Assembly: GCA_020624805.1 (NCBI GenBank)
Contig: JAHKVW010000010.1
Coordinates: 1-39,964 of the forward strand
Reading direction: 5' to 3'
DNA from: a bacterium
Lineage (GTDB): Bacteria > Bacillota > Clostridia > Oscillospirales > Acutalibacteraceae
Length of the DNA stretch: 39,964 bases
Positions 7,252 to 16,608 of this stretch are shown piece by piece. A program made the translations under genes and the position numbers. The notes under the pieces were generated by a model. The model was not told where the DNA came from and did not search any database. It saw nothing but the letters and a program-made list of their open reading frames with translations. Every line of letters starts with the position of its first letter. The stretch's first letter is position 1.

Positions 7252-8394
7252 ATGAAGAAACGTATTCCTATTGTTTTGCTGAGTATCTTATTGGTCATTG
7301 TGATCGCGGGCATCGCTTTCCTTGCTGTCAGAATGGCTGTTAAGAGCAAGAACGAAAAAGATAACAGTATATCGACCAATGATTCCGTTGTGTCCGGCGC
7401 TCAGGTCGCCGAAACGATCTACAGCGATCATTACAAGGTCGGCATCGTCCAGACAGGTCTGGGCAGCGCCAGTAAGGATTGCTACAGCGGCTTTATGCTC
7501 GAAATGGATGAGCGCAACCTGCTGGGCAATATCGAGGTCACCTATGTCGTAGAGGATAACGAGGAAGTCTGCCGCACCAAGATCAAGGAGCTGCTCGATG
7601 GCGGCTGTGATCTGCTGTATACTATCGGACGCTTTGCTTCCGAGACTGCGGCTGAGCTGACGAAGGATAAGCCCGTCGTGTTTGCGGCGGTCAACAGCCC
7701 CGACGTGATCGGACTGGTCGACAGCAACGAGGTGCCCGGCGGCAATGTCACCGGTGTATCGAGCTACACGCCCTGCTTTGAGCAGATCGACCTGATCAAA
7801 ACGCTGATGCCGAAGGCAAAGACCGTTGCGTCGCTGTACAGCGGTACCGATCCCGACGCGGTCGAACAGGGTATCGTCGCCGCGCGTGAGGCGGAGAACA
7901 TCGGCTTGACCTGTACACAGTACACGATCGATGACAAGGATTCGCTCACCAGCGCTCTGGATAAGATCAAGGAAGCCAAAACCGAGACCATCTATGTCCC
8001 GGTCGACAAGTTCCTGTACGCGAATATCGATACGCTCATCACCTTCTCCCATGAGAACAAGATCCCCATTTTCTGTGGTGATGAAACGATTCTGGCGCAG
8101 GGCGCGCTTGCTACCAGCGTGATCAGTTATGAGTCCATCGGCAGAAAGGCTGCCGACATGGTACATAACATTCTGTTTGAGCATGTCAAGACCTCTACTC
8201 TGCCGGTCGCGTATAAGCACGACTGCACCAATATGGTGAATGCTGAGATCAGGGATAAGCTCGGCATCGAGATCCCGGCTACCGCGCTCGGTGAAGTCGA
8301 GATGTGGACTAAGCCTACCGAGCCGCCTGCTGAGACAAAGCCGGCTCCCGCCGCGACAAAGGCGGATGAGGCTGCCGAATCAAAAGCAGAATAA
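7252..8394 (+). CDS. ABC transporter substrate-binding protein, TrpX-like family, orphan
   Basis: A 380-residue protein with an N-terminal membrane helix (residues 4-27, IPIVLLSILLVIVIAGIAFL) and no lipobox cysteine. The rest follows the PF04392 (ABC_sub_bind) pattern: KVGIVQTG, then DLLYTIGRFASETAAEL, PVVFAAVNSPD, GNVTGVSSY and FCGDETILAQGALATSV. Relatives bind aromatic amino acids or purine-like ligands; the ligand here is unknown. A Pro/Ala/Glu-rich tail of about 30 residues ends the protein. No permease or ATPase gene adjoins it: it has its own promoter and its own terminator, so partners must be elsewhere or it serves another role. AGGAGG is 5 bases before the ATG. Confidence 0.82.
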   Translation: MKKRIPIVLLSILLVIVIAGIAFLAVRMAVKSKNEKDNSISTNDSVVSGAQVAETIYSDHYKVGIVQTGLGSASKDCYSGFMLEMDERNLLGNIEVTYVVEDNEEVCRTKIKELLDGGCDLLYTIGRFASETAAELTKDKPVVFAAVNSPDVIGLVDSNEVPGGNVTGVSSYTPCFEQIDLIKTLMPKAKTVASLYSGTDPDAVEQGIVAAREAENIGLTCTQYTIDDKDSLTSALDKIKEAKTETIYVPVDKFLYANIDTLITFSHENKIPIFCGDETILAQGALATSVISYESIGRKAADMVHNILFEHVKTSTLPVAYKHDCTNMVNAEIRDKLGIEIPATALGEVEMWTKPTEPPAETKPAPAATKADEAAESKAE

Positions 8395-8405
8395 TGAAGA
8401 ACACG

Positions 8406-8435
8406 ACACCGTCTGTTGATACAGGCGGTGTTTTT
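8406..8435 (+). terminator. Intrinsic terminator after the substrate-binding protein gene
   Basis: ACACCGTCTGT (8406-8416) pairs along its full 11 bp (one T-G) with ACAGGCGGTGT (8421-8431) around TGAT, followed by TTTT. Confidence 0.88.
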
Positions 8436-8517
8436 GTCGTTGCGGGGAGTCGGTCAAGCTAAAGAAGCGGCGATCTCAACCGAATTATTAACTTTTTATG
8501 AAATCGCAAAAACCCCC

Positions 8518-8546
8518 TTGATTTTTTCCTTATTATGGTTTACAAT
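8518..8546 (+). promoter_or_regulatory. Sigma-A promoter of groESL
   Basis: TTGATT (8518-8523), a 17-bp spacer, then TACAAT (8541-8546). The CIRCE operator starts 5 bases downstream, so it covers the transcription start. Confidence 0.85.
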
Positions 8547-8550
8547 AGAT

Positions 8551-8577
8551 TTAGCACTCGGGGATAAAGAGTGCTAA
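8551..8577 (+). promoter_or_regulatory. CIRCE operator (HrcA binding site)
   Basis: A perfect match to the consensus: TTAGCACTC (8551-8559), 9 bases, GAGTGCTAA (8569-8577). HrcA binding here represses groESL until heat shock; hrcA itself is not in the window. Confidence 0.97.
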
Positions 8578-8657
8578 ACAACCGATATTCGGTTGCGCTT
8601 GCAGAAGTCATAAAGGCTTTGCAACAACTTTTTGTATTCATTGAAGGAGGAATAGAT

Positions 8658-8942
8658 ATGACCATCAAACCTTTACTCGATAAGGTAGTTCTCAAGCTCG
8701 ACGACGCGGAGGAGACCACTGCTTCCGGCATCGTTCTGTCCACTGCCGCTCAGGAAAAGCCCCAGTTCGCGAATGTTGTCGCGGTAGGCCCCGGCGGTGT
8801 TGTCGACGGCAACGAGGTCAAGATGACCATCAAGGTAGGCGATAAGGTGATCGCATCCAAGTACGCCGGCACCGACGTCAAGGTCGACGGCGAGGATTAC
8901 ACCATCGTTCGCCAGAGCGACATTCTCGCTATTGTAGAATAA
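8658..8942 (+). CDS. groES: Co-chaperonin GroES
   Basis: A 94-residue GroES starting [19 protein letters not shown], with the mobile-loop region ETTASGIVL that docks on GroEL and the closing [14 protein letters not shown]. It forms the heptameric lid of the GroEL chamber for ATP-driven folding in the cytoplasm. The start at 8658 is set by AAGGAGG (8644-8650) 7 bases upstream; the in-frame ATG-less extension back to 8571 would run through the CIRCE element and is rejected. It lies 18 bases upstream of groEL under the CIRCE-controlled promoter. Confidence 0.97.
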   Translation: MTIKPLLDKVVLKLDDAEETTASGIVLSTAAQEKPQFANVVAVGPGGVVDGNEVKMTIKVGDKVIASKYAGTDVKVDGEDYTIVRQSDILAIVE

Positions 8943-8957
8943 TTGGGAGGTAAATGA

Positions 8958-10589
<1,632 letters not shown>

Positions 10590-10607
10590 TTGATCGAATA
10601 TAATATA

Positions 10608-10648
10608 AAAAAGCTCACTGTGAACGGTTTGTTCATAGTGAGCTTTTT
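10608..10648 (+). terminator. Strong intrinsic terminator after groEL
   Basis: A long stem of about 17 bp: 10609-10625 (core AGCTCACTGTGAAC) pairs with 10631-10647 around GGTTT, one T-G pair. T residues close the stem and follow it. Confidence 0.9.
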
Positions 10649-10654
10649 GTCGTT

Positions 10655-10839
10655 GTAGGGGAGGGGCTTGCTCCTCCCGAATGGGTTGATGAGAAGTCGA
10701 TATTATGTGAGGTAGATGGTTTCTCTGTAGGGTACGGCATTTATGACGTACCGAGAAAAAGGGGCGATTATTTCTCGGAAACATTAGATAGGAATCATAC
10801 GCATCAAATATGCGGTACGTCGCAAGCGCCGTACCCTAC
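10655..10839. repeat. Composite hairpin element, copy B
   Basis: This copy is 185 bp, the same length as copy A. It has the same first two modules, GTAGGGGAGG...CCTCCC (10655-10678) and GTAGGGTACG...CGTACC (10727-10752). The last hairpin differs (GGTACGTCGCAAGCG, 10814-10828, ending CCCTAC at 10834-10839), and the spacers have drifted. Confidence 0.75.
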
Positions 10840-10883
10840 ATGACGCGATTCTGTTTTGGTAATATTGATCTAAGAATAGGAAA

Positions 10884-10905
10884 GGGAGGGACAACAATCC
10901 CTCCC
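10884..10905. repeat. GGGAGGG / CCCTCCC hairpin
   Basis: GGGAGGG (10884-10890) pairs perfectly with CCCTCCC (10899-10905) around 8 bases. It resembles the first module of the composite elements but lacks the GTAGGG start. Confidence 0.5.
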
Positions 10906-10911
10906 GAATAA

Positions 10912-11000
10912 ACCCTCAGTCAGCTTCGCTGACAGCCCTCCTCAGCGGAGGCAGCAGACCCTTTTGTCCGCTTTGCGGACATTTCCCCTAACAGGGGAAT
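10912..11000. repeat. Cassette of four short hairpins
   Basis: Successive inverted repeats lie side by side: GTCAGC-TTC-GCTGAC, CCTCC-TCAGC-GGAGG, GTCCGC-TTT-GCGGAC and TTCCCCT-AACA-GGGGAA. This layout resembles short intergenic elements common in gut Oscillospiraceae (recollection, not searched). It is at the end of the tar operon. Confidence 0.5.
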
Positions 11001-11022
11001 CTCCTAAGGAAAGGAAGCCTTT

Positions 11023-12045
11023 TTATATATTCCAATGCATAATGGTCTTGCCGAACGCCTTTTTGATATCGACCTCGAACGCCTCTTTGATATCGGCGTA
11101 TTTGTTGATCTCCACGATATTGCCGACCAGACGGCTCAGGTGGATCGGGATCTCGGGGTATTCGCGGTACAGCTCGACCGTGCGCTGAAAATCGATCCTG
11201 CCCGATCGGCTGGTGCCGAAGAGCCGTAGTCCCTTTTCGAGGATCATGCGCGTGTTGATCGGCACGGGATATTCGCTCACGCCGAGGATCGAGATCGTGC
11301 CCTCGGGACGGATGACGCCGATGATCTGCTCGATCGCGATGGGGGAACCGTTGCCGCCGACACATTCAAAGGCATGGTCAAGCGCCAGTCCCTCGGGGAT
11401 ATCGGTGGTCAGGTGGGTACCGTCGGCAAAGGAAAAGTCAGAGAGCTTCTCGCGGTTGATGCCGAACACGTGGATCTCGCTGTGCGGGAGCATCTTTTTG
11501 AGCAGGAGCGAGGTGATATAGGCGAGGTTGCCGTCACCCCACACGCCGACGATCTCACGGCGGTTATGCGCGACCGACTTGAAGCGTGTGATCGCGTGTA
11601 CGCTGACAGATACCAGCTCGGTGAATGCGGCGACGTCCAAATCGACACTCTCGGGGAGCTTGACCAGACGGTCGGGGGTGAGCTGATAGTATTCCTGCAT
11701 GAAGCCGTCGGAGGAGCTGCCGCAGAACTTGCTCGATCTGAGGTAGTTTTCGGCGATCACCTCGTCCTCTTCGCAGGGGATGTTGGGTACCATGACGACG
11801 TGGTCGCCCGGCTGAAAGCTGTCGGTGCTGTCATAGACGACCTGACCGATCCCTTCGTGGATCAGCGCCATGGGCAATTTTTCTTTGAGCACCTTGATGT
11901 CGCGCGTGCCCTGATAGTAGCGCTGGTCGGCGTTACAGATCGAGAGGTGGGTCGGACGTACGATCACGCCCTGTGTGACGTCAAGGTCGCTGAACGCGAT
12001 TTCGAACCTGCGCGGCGCGCACAGGCGGTATACTGTGTTGATCAT
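11023..12045 (-). CDS. tarJ: Ribulose-5-phosphate reductase TarJ
   Basis: A 340-residue zinc-type alcohol dehydrogenase. It follows B. subtilis and S. aureus TarJ nearly throughout: VRPTHLSICNADQRYY, LPMALIHEGIG, VVMVPNIPCEEDEVIAENYL, the Rossmann segment GVWGDGNLAYITSLLLKK, and DHAFECVGG. TarJ reduces D-ribulose-5-phosphate to D-ribitol-5-phosphate with NADPH, and TarI then activates the product. The ATG overlaps the tarI stop by 4 bases (ATGA, 12042-12045), so the pair is translationally coupled as in known tar loci. It is the last gene of the minus-strand operon. Confidence 0.92.
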   Translation of the reverse strand: MINTVYRLCAPRRFEIAFSDLDVTQGVIVRPTHLSICNADQRYYQGTRDIKVLKEKLPMALIHEGIGQVVYDSTDSFQPGDHVVMVPNIPCEEDEVIAENYLRSSKFCGSSSDGFMQEYYQLTPDRLVKLPESVDLDVAAFTELVSVSVHAITRFKSVAHNRREIVGVWGDGNLAYITSLLLKKMLPHSEIHVFGINREKLSDFSFADGTHLTTDIPEGLALDHAFECVGGNGSPIAIEQIIGVIRPEGTISILGVSEYPVPINTRMILEKGLRLFGTSRSGRIDFQRTVELYREYPEIPIHLSRLVGNIVEINKYADIKEAFEVDIKKAFGKTIMHWNI

Positions 12046-12749
12046 TCTGTTTCCTCATCTAAAAGAGACCGTGCGATCTTCAAATCATAGGGGTAGGTGA
12101 TCTTGATATTGAACGTCTCGCCCTGTACCAGCTTGACCTTGATGCCCTTCATGACGAGGATCTTCGCCGCGTCGGTGAGGATCTCTTTCTCGCCATCGGT
12201 CAGGCTGTTGTAGGAGTCGCGCAACAGCTTTGCCTTAAAGCTCTGGGGCGTCTGACCCTGATACATCCTGCGGCGGTCGGGGATCGCGGTGATCGCGTCG
12301 CCGTCGCCCTCTACGATGGTATCGGTGGCGGGGATGACGGTGTCGCACGCGCCACAGCTGAGAGCTGTTTTTATATTCTCATCGATGATCCTATGCGTGA
12401 CGAACGGGCGCACGCTGTCATGGGTGACGATCACGGTATCGTCGTCAAGACCGTATTCCCTGTCGATATAGTTGATCGCGTTCATGATGGTCTCGTTGCG
12501 GGTCGCGCCGCCCTCTATGACCGCGATCTTGTCGTTTTTGCCGGTGTGCTTGCGAACAAGCTCCTTGGTATGGCCGATCCACGCCTTGGGGGAGAGGACG
12601 ATGATCTTCTCAAACTGCGGGTTCGGCAGGAATTTTTCGATAGTGTGATTGAGGATGGGCTTGCCCTTGATCTCCAAGAACTGCTTGGGCATATCGGTGG
12701 AGCCCATGCGCGAGCCTGTACCGCCCGCTAAGATAACTGCGAATATCAT
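12042..12749 (-). CDS. tarI: Ribitol-5-phosphate cytidylyltransferase TarI
   Basis: A 235-residue nucleotidyltransferase of the IspD/TarI family. LAGGTGSRMGSTDMPKQFL is the CTP-binding loop; VTHDSVRPFVT, YQGQTPQSF and EKEILTDAAKILVMKG follow. The MPKQFL start, the ILNHTIEKFL segment and the adjacent tarJ favour TarI over the isoprenoid enzyme IspD. The reaction is CTP plus D-ribitol-5-phosphate to CDP-ribitol. AAAGGAGG on the minus strand (12757-12764) is 7 bases before the ATG. Between it and licD lies only a 48-bp double-hairpin repeat. Confidence 0.9.
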   Translation of the reverse strand: MIFAVILAGGTGSRMGSTDMPKQFLEIKGKPILNHTIEKFLPNPQFEKIIVLSPKAWIGHTKELVRKHTGKNDKIAVIEGGATRNETIMNAINYIDREYGLDDDTVIVTHDSVRPFVTHRIIDENIKTALSCGACDTVIPATDTIVEGDGDAITAIPDRRRMYQGQTPQSFKAKLLRDSYNSLTDGEKEILTDAAKILVMKGIKVKLVQGETFNIKITYPYDLKIARSLLDEETE

Positions 12750-12769
12750 AATGTATCCTCCTTTATATC

Positions 12770-12817
12770 GTAGGGACGAGCATTGCTCGTCCGCGGACGG
12801 TCAATGACCGTCCCTAC
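12770..12817. repeat. Double-hairpin GTAGGG element filling the licD-tarI spacer
   Basis: A 48-bp unit. It starts GTAGG, then has hairpin GGACGAGC-ATT-GCTCGTCC (12774-12792), two linking bases, hairpin GGACGGTC-AAT-GACCGTCC (12795-12813) and an ending of CTAC. The licD stop codon (TAG on the minus strand, 12814-12816) lies inside it, and the tarI ribosome site starts 5 bases beyond it. Confidence 0.8.
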
Positions 12818-14535
12818 AGTAATTCTCCCATATAATCGAACCGCGGCTCGGCGTCTTCCTGTATATGCGTACCCAGATCCAGTCGATAATAATCGTGGAA
12901 GGGGTTTTGCTGACTCAGCGGGAGCATCTCCATGTAGTTGTCCGTGTACCACGCTTTGAGAAAGTCCTTGTACCCGACCGGGACGAAGGTATCGACATCG
13001 TCAAAGCGGTAGGGGATGACCTCGCTGAAGGTTTCGACGGGGAAGGTACCGCGGTATTTGTGATCGGATGAGGCGGGCATGACCCAACCCGTGTCCTTGC
13101 GCTCGTATTTGCGCACCGCCTTTTCATAGGAGCGCGAGTAGCTGTCCATGCTTCTCAGCCGCAGGAAGGGCAGCAGGAGCTTGCTGAGCAGATATGCCTT
13201 GCCTTTTCTCGCGGTATTCTTCCAGCGCACGTTCATGATCATGCGGCGGCGCATCAGACCCTTCCAGAAGCGGTAAGCCGCCTTCGGGTCGGCAGGGACA
13301 TTGTCGATAACAAAGATGTCAATCGAGATGCCCTTGTGCATTTCGTAATCGTCGGAATATTTGGAGGCGAAGTAGGTGTCCTTCGCCGTGAGCCTGTCAA
13401 AAAAGTAATGATAGCCGTTGTTGTTCACATGGCTTTCATAGCTGAAATGCTCGTTTAATTCTTTTGGAGCAATTTGACGGAACTTTTCAAATTCACTGCG
13501 CAGCATGGCGACGTCCACATCATCGTCCCACGGGATGAATCCGCCGTGACGTACCGCGCCGAGCATGGTGCCGTAGCTGATGAAATATTTGATGTCATGC
13601 TTGCGGCAGATGCGGTCGATCTCGCGCAGCATGTCTTTTTCGATAACGCGCAGGGTGTTCAGCTTGCCGCTGTAGCCGTCATGGATGCGATCGGTCTGGA
13701 TGCTGAAGCGCTCCAGATGGTGCAGCAGGGTATAGCGCAGCGCGTCGGAGAAATCGCAGACGTTCTCATAGCCCAGTGAACGAAGCTTGCCGTTGGAGAG
13801 CGCGCCGTAGATCGGCTCGGATGGTTCTCCTGTGACGGTCAGCCGTACCCCGTGACGCGCGAGCATGATGTAGATCTCGCTCATCAGCTGATACTCGCTG
13901 AGGTAGAAGGACGAGGCGTTATAGACGTTGCCCGCCTTGCCATAGCGGCTGACGGTGAACACCGCGTCGATCGCGTCGGAGATGTACAGGGCAGAGGCGT
14001 AGCGGTTCGCCATCGACTGCGTGAGGTGGATGGTGTTGTTTTCCTGCGCTTCACGGGAGATTTCGGCAAGATCAAAGCAGTCGAATTCACCGCCGAAAAT
14101 TCTGTCAAGGAAAATTGCGCGGACATTCCGATGTCCGCTGAGCTGTTTTCTCAGCGGATCGAGCACATCGCCCATCGCGGTGAACAGCTCCATCTCAGCG
14201 TATTTCTGGATGACGGAATTCTGTTTAATATTCGGTAAAAGAATAATACAAAGGAACTCCGCCTGCTTTTGTTCCGCCGACCGGATGGCAGCGTCAAGCT
14301 CATCCGCGCTGTAATTCTCCGCCTCAACGACATACCATAAACGCGAAAAATTCCCCTGTACGTCCGTAACAGAGGAAAACAGCGGTACTTCACCGCCCAA
14401 AGATTCGGTTGTCTTGCTGAGATAATGTGCGACAGGGTGAGAGCCGACGATACAAACGCCGTCCTGATACAGCTTTTTGCGCTCGATGTATGCCGCGCTC
14501 ATGGTTATCTCGTTTTTGATTACACTGTCGATCAT
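12814..14535 (-). CDS. SDR-like / LicD fusion protein, candidate ribitol-phosphate transferase
   Basis: A 573-residue two-part protein. Residues 1 to about 280 resemble a degenerate extended SDR (epimerase-like) domain: VCIVGSHPVAHYLSK in place of the NAD loop and ASALYISDAIDAVFTVSRYG plus GNVYNASS, which match late SDR motifs. Residues about 290-520 are a LicD domain with GTMLGAVRHGG and IPWDDDVDVAML near residue 325, whose aspartates are the expected metal-binding catalytic residues. LicD proteins transfer phosphocholine or other polyol phosphates from CDP carriers; fukutin and FKRP use CDP-ribitol. With tarI and tarJ directly downstream, CDP-ribitol is the likely donor, which is inference. 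GAGG lies 5 bases before the ATG. The stop is supplied by a repeat element. Phosphocholine transfer is the main alternative. Confidence 0.8.
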   Translation of the reverse strand: MIDSVIKNEITMSAAYIERKKLYQDGVCIVGSHPVAHYLSKTTESLGGEVPLFSSVTDVQGNFSRLWYVVEAENYSADELDAAIRSAEQKQAEFLCIILLPNIKQNSVIQKYAEMELFTAMGDVLDPLRKQLSGHRNVRAIFLDRIFGGEFDCFDLAEISREAQENNTIHLTQSMANRYASALYISDAIDAVFTVSRYGKAGNVYNASSFYLSEYQLMSEIYIMLARHGVRLTVTGEPSEPIYGALSNGKLRSLGYENVCDFSDALRYTLLHHLERFSIQTDRIHDGYSGKLNTLRVIEKDMLREIDRICRKHDIKYFISYGTMLGAVRHGGFIPWDDDVDVAMLRSEFEKFRQIAPKELNEHFSYESHVNNNGYHYFFDRLTAKDTYFASKYSDDYEMHKGISIDIFVIDNVPADPKAAYRFWKGLMRRRMIMNVRWKNTARKGKAYLLSKLLLPFLRLRSMDSYSRSYEKAVRKYERKDTGWVMPASSDHKYRGTFPVETFSEVIPYRFDDVDTFVPVGYKDFLKAWYTDNYMEMLPLSQQNPFHDYYRLDLGTHIQEDAEPRFDYMGELL

Positions 14536-14560
14536 AGCAGCCTCGTATATAGATGGTATA

Positions 14561-14585
14561 TAGGGGACGGTGATGCCGTCCCCTA
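14561..14585. repeat. TAGGGGACGG / CCGTCCCCTA hairpin
   Basis: A perfect 10-bp inverted repeat (14561-14570 with 14576-14585) around TGATG, in the 59-base spacer between tagH and licD. It belongs in style to the GTAGGG hairpin family. Confidence 0.6.
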
Positions 14586-14594
14586 AGATCTCAT

Positions 14595-15416
14595 TTATTT
14601 CGTTTCAGCCTTTTTCTCGGCTTCTTTTGCCGCGGCAGCCTTTTTCGCGGCGTCCTTCTTTTTCTTCTCGGCGGCTTTCTTTTTCTTTTCTTCTTCCTTT
14701 ACCTTGGTGTACATGGCGTACGCTTCTTTGACGTTGCCGTCATACATCAGCTCGCCCTTTTTCAAATACAGCGCGCGGTCACAGATCTCGGTGACCGACT
14801 CGGGGTTATGGCTGACGTAGAGCACCGTGGTGCCGCTCTCGATGATATCGTTGATTTTGTCCTTACACTTGCGCTTGAAGCTCGCGTCACCGACGGACAG
14901 CGCCTCGTCGACGACGAGGATATCGGGGTCGATGTTGACGTTGATCGCAAAGCCCAGACGCATTTTCATACCGCTGGAGTAGGTACGGACAGGCTGATCG
15001 ATATAGTCGCCCAGCTGAGCGAATTCGATGATCCTCTCCTCGATCTCGCGGATATACGCGTCCTTCAAACCGAGGATGTAGCCTTTGAGATAGATATTCT
15101 CTCTGCCGGTCATCTCGGTGGAGAAGCCCGCGGTCAGCTCGAGCAGCGCCGCGACCTTACCGTTGACCTGTACCTCGCCCTCACTGGGGAAGGCAACGCC
15201 GGTGATCATCTTGAGGATAGTGGATTTGCCCGCGCCGTTATCGCCGATGATACCGATACTCTCGCCGCGCTTGACGTCGAAGGTGACGTTCTTGAGCGCT
15301 TTGTTGATCTTGGCGTTGCGGGGCTTGAAGAACAGGGCGCGAAAACGCTCTTGATCGTTTTTATATAAGGTATATTCCTTGGATACGTTCTTGAAAGAGA
15401 TAATCGCTTCTGACAT
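14595..15416 (-). CDS. tagH: Teichoic acid / polysaccharide export ABC transporter, ATP-binding protein
   Basis: A 273-residue ATPase of the TagH/Wzt class. Walker A is GDNGAGKST (residues 58-66), the signature is TYSSGMKMRLGFA and Walker B is ILVVDEALSVGD, the wording typical of polymer exporters. KKGELMYDGNVKEAYAMY near the C-terminus is also family-typical. It ends in a Lys/Ala-rich charged tail of about 40 residues instead of the long extracytoplasmic or carbohydrate-binding C-domain of some homologues. It powers the permease encoded 12 bases upstream. GGAGG precedes the start codon. Confidence 0.9.
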   Translation of the reverse strand: MSEAIISFKNVSKEYTLYKNDQERFRALFFKPRNAKINKALKNVTFDVKRGESIGIIGDNGAGKSTILKMITGVAFPSEGEVQVNGKVAALLELTAGFSTEMTGRENIYLKGYILGLKDAYIREIEERIIEFAQLGDYIDQPVRTYSSGMKMRLGFAINVNIDPDILVVDEALSVGDASFKRKCKDKINDIIESGTTVLYVSHNPESVTEICDRALYLKKGELMYDGNVKEAYAMYTKVKEEEKKKKAAEKKKKDAAKKAAAAKEAEKKAETK

Positions 15417-15428
15417 GCTTATCCCTCC

Positions 15429-16325
15429 TTACAGTACGTCGGGCAGTCTCTTGCGCAGGCGGTTGTAGTTGAAGATACCCAGCGCAAAGATGACCAGCAG
15501 CTCGGCGAGAAAAACAAACAGCTCGGTTTTGTAATCCCAGAACCAGCGGTGATAGAGGAAGCAGTTGCGGTAGCCGTTGGCGAAGAAGTTGATCGGATTG
15601 AGCAGCATCGCGTGACGGATAAAGTCAGAGGGCAGCTCCTTGCCGACCAGCAGGTAGGAGTCGTAGATGATACCCGACAGCCAGAAGATACCGGACATGA
15701 CGGATACGATCATGTTCTCAAAGTCGCGGGAGAACGCCGACATCGGCGCCGTCGACCATGACAGCACGAGGAAGAAAATGAACATCAGCGGCATATAGAA
15801 GAGGATCTGCAGATTATAGATGCTCGGGGTGATGCCGCCCGTGACCGCTTCTTCCATACCGGGAATCTTGTAGGTGCCGCCGATGAAGGTGATGTACAGG
15901 TACATCAAGCCCAAAAGGAAGATGTGGACATAGAGTCTCGCGACCGAGGTGTAAGTCATGATGGTGGATACGGGGAAGCTGACCTTGTTGACGAACTGGC
16001 GGTTCTCACGGATGGACTTCGCGCCCTGGACGATACTTTCGTTGATGAAGAACCAGGGGATGAAGCCGATCAGCATGAACAGGAAACGGCTGTACTCAAA
16101 GGTACCGCCCGCCTTGCCCAGCTCGGGGAAGATGACCTTGACGTTACCGGCGCTTTTGAGACCGACCTCAAACGCGAACCAGTACACGAACAGGGTGAAC
16201 AGGGGCTTTACCACCGACCAGAGAGGTCCGATGACCGCGCCCTTGTATTTTTTGATGAGCTCATTTTTGGCGAGCAGCATGATCTGCTTGCCGAAGCCCT
16301 GATGTTCTTTAAAGATCTGGAACAT
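15429..16325 (-). CDS. tagG: Teichoic acid / polysaccharide export ABC transporter, permease
   Basis: A 298-residue ABC-2 type permease of the TagG/Wzm class. The N-terminus has the amphipathic entry LLAKNELIKKYKGAVIGPLWSVVKP typical of the family, followed by about six membrane segments (for example FTLFVYWFAFEVGL, FLFMLIGFIPWFFI, MPLMFIFFLVLSW). The M at 16325 is chosen over 16331 because AAAGGAGA is 7 bases before it and only 1 base before the upstream ATG. First gene of the operon tagG-tagH-licD-tarI-tarJ, with a good promoter at 16406-16433. Confidence 0.9.
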   Translation of the reverse strand: MFQIFKEHQGFGKQIMLLAKNELIKKYKGAVIGPLWSVVKPLFTLFVYWFAFEVGLKSAGNVKVIFPELGKAGGTFEYSRFLFMLIGFIPWFFINESIVQGAKSIRENRQFVNKVSFPVSTIMTYTSVARLYVHIFLLGLMYLYITFIGGTYKIPGMEEAVTGGITPSIYNLQILFYMPLMFIFFLVLSWSTAPMSAFSRDFENMIVSVMSGIFWLSGIIYDSYLLVGKELPSDFIRHAMLLNPINFFANGYRNCFLYHRWFWDYKTELFVFLAELLVIFALGIFNYNRLRKRLPDVL

Positions 16326-16405
16326 TATCATTCTCCTTTGCCTATGTAAAAGACATTTGGATAAAGGCAGAATATGCCATTTCTTGGACTTACATAGTCA
16401 TCTTT

Positions 16406-16433
16406 ATTATAGCTGATTCCCCCGAAAAGTCAA
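16406..16433 (-). promoter_or_regulatory. Sigma-A type promoter of the tag/tar operon
   Basis: Read on the minus strand: TTGACT (16433-16428), a 16-bp spacer, then TATAAT (16411-16406). It lies about 80 bases before the tagG ATG. Confidence 0.72.
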
Positions 16434-16500
16434 TATAGCATGATTCTATATATATGAGAAAAAAAGTCGATTATTTTAGTCAATTTTTCACGGAGATTTG

Positions 16501-16529
16501 TTGACAAAGCGCGGTCGGACATATATAAT
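16501..16529 (+). promoter_or_regulatory. Perfect-consensus sigma-A promoter upstream of potABCD
   Basis: TTGACA (16501-16506), a 17-bp spacer and TATAAT (16524-16529): consensus in both boxes. The potA start is about 285 bases downstream, so the mRNA has a long structured leader. Confidence 0.85.
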
Positions 16530-16608
16530 GAATTACTGTATGTTTATGCTGTTATAATGCAGTAAAGCGTAAAAGCGGTAGAGCTGACGAGAGCGTTTTT
16601 TGATCGGC

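Larger units (their letters stand above)
10590..11022. other. Intergenic region between groEL and tarJ, repeats only
   Basis: This 433-base gap between convergent genes holds the groEL terminator, composite element copy B (10655-10839), a GGGAGGG...CCCTCCC hairpin (10884-10905) and a cassette of four small hairpins (10912-11000). I see no gene. No clear poly-T terminator for the tar operon is visible on the minus strand. Confidence 0.7.

Noticed and set aside
12042..12749. IspD (isoprenoid cytidylyltransferase)
   Set aside because: Sequence wording follows TarI more closely and tarJ is coupled to it by a 4-base overlap.
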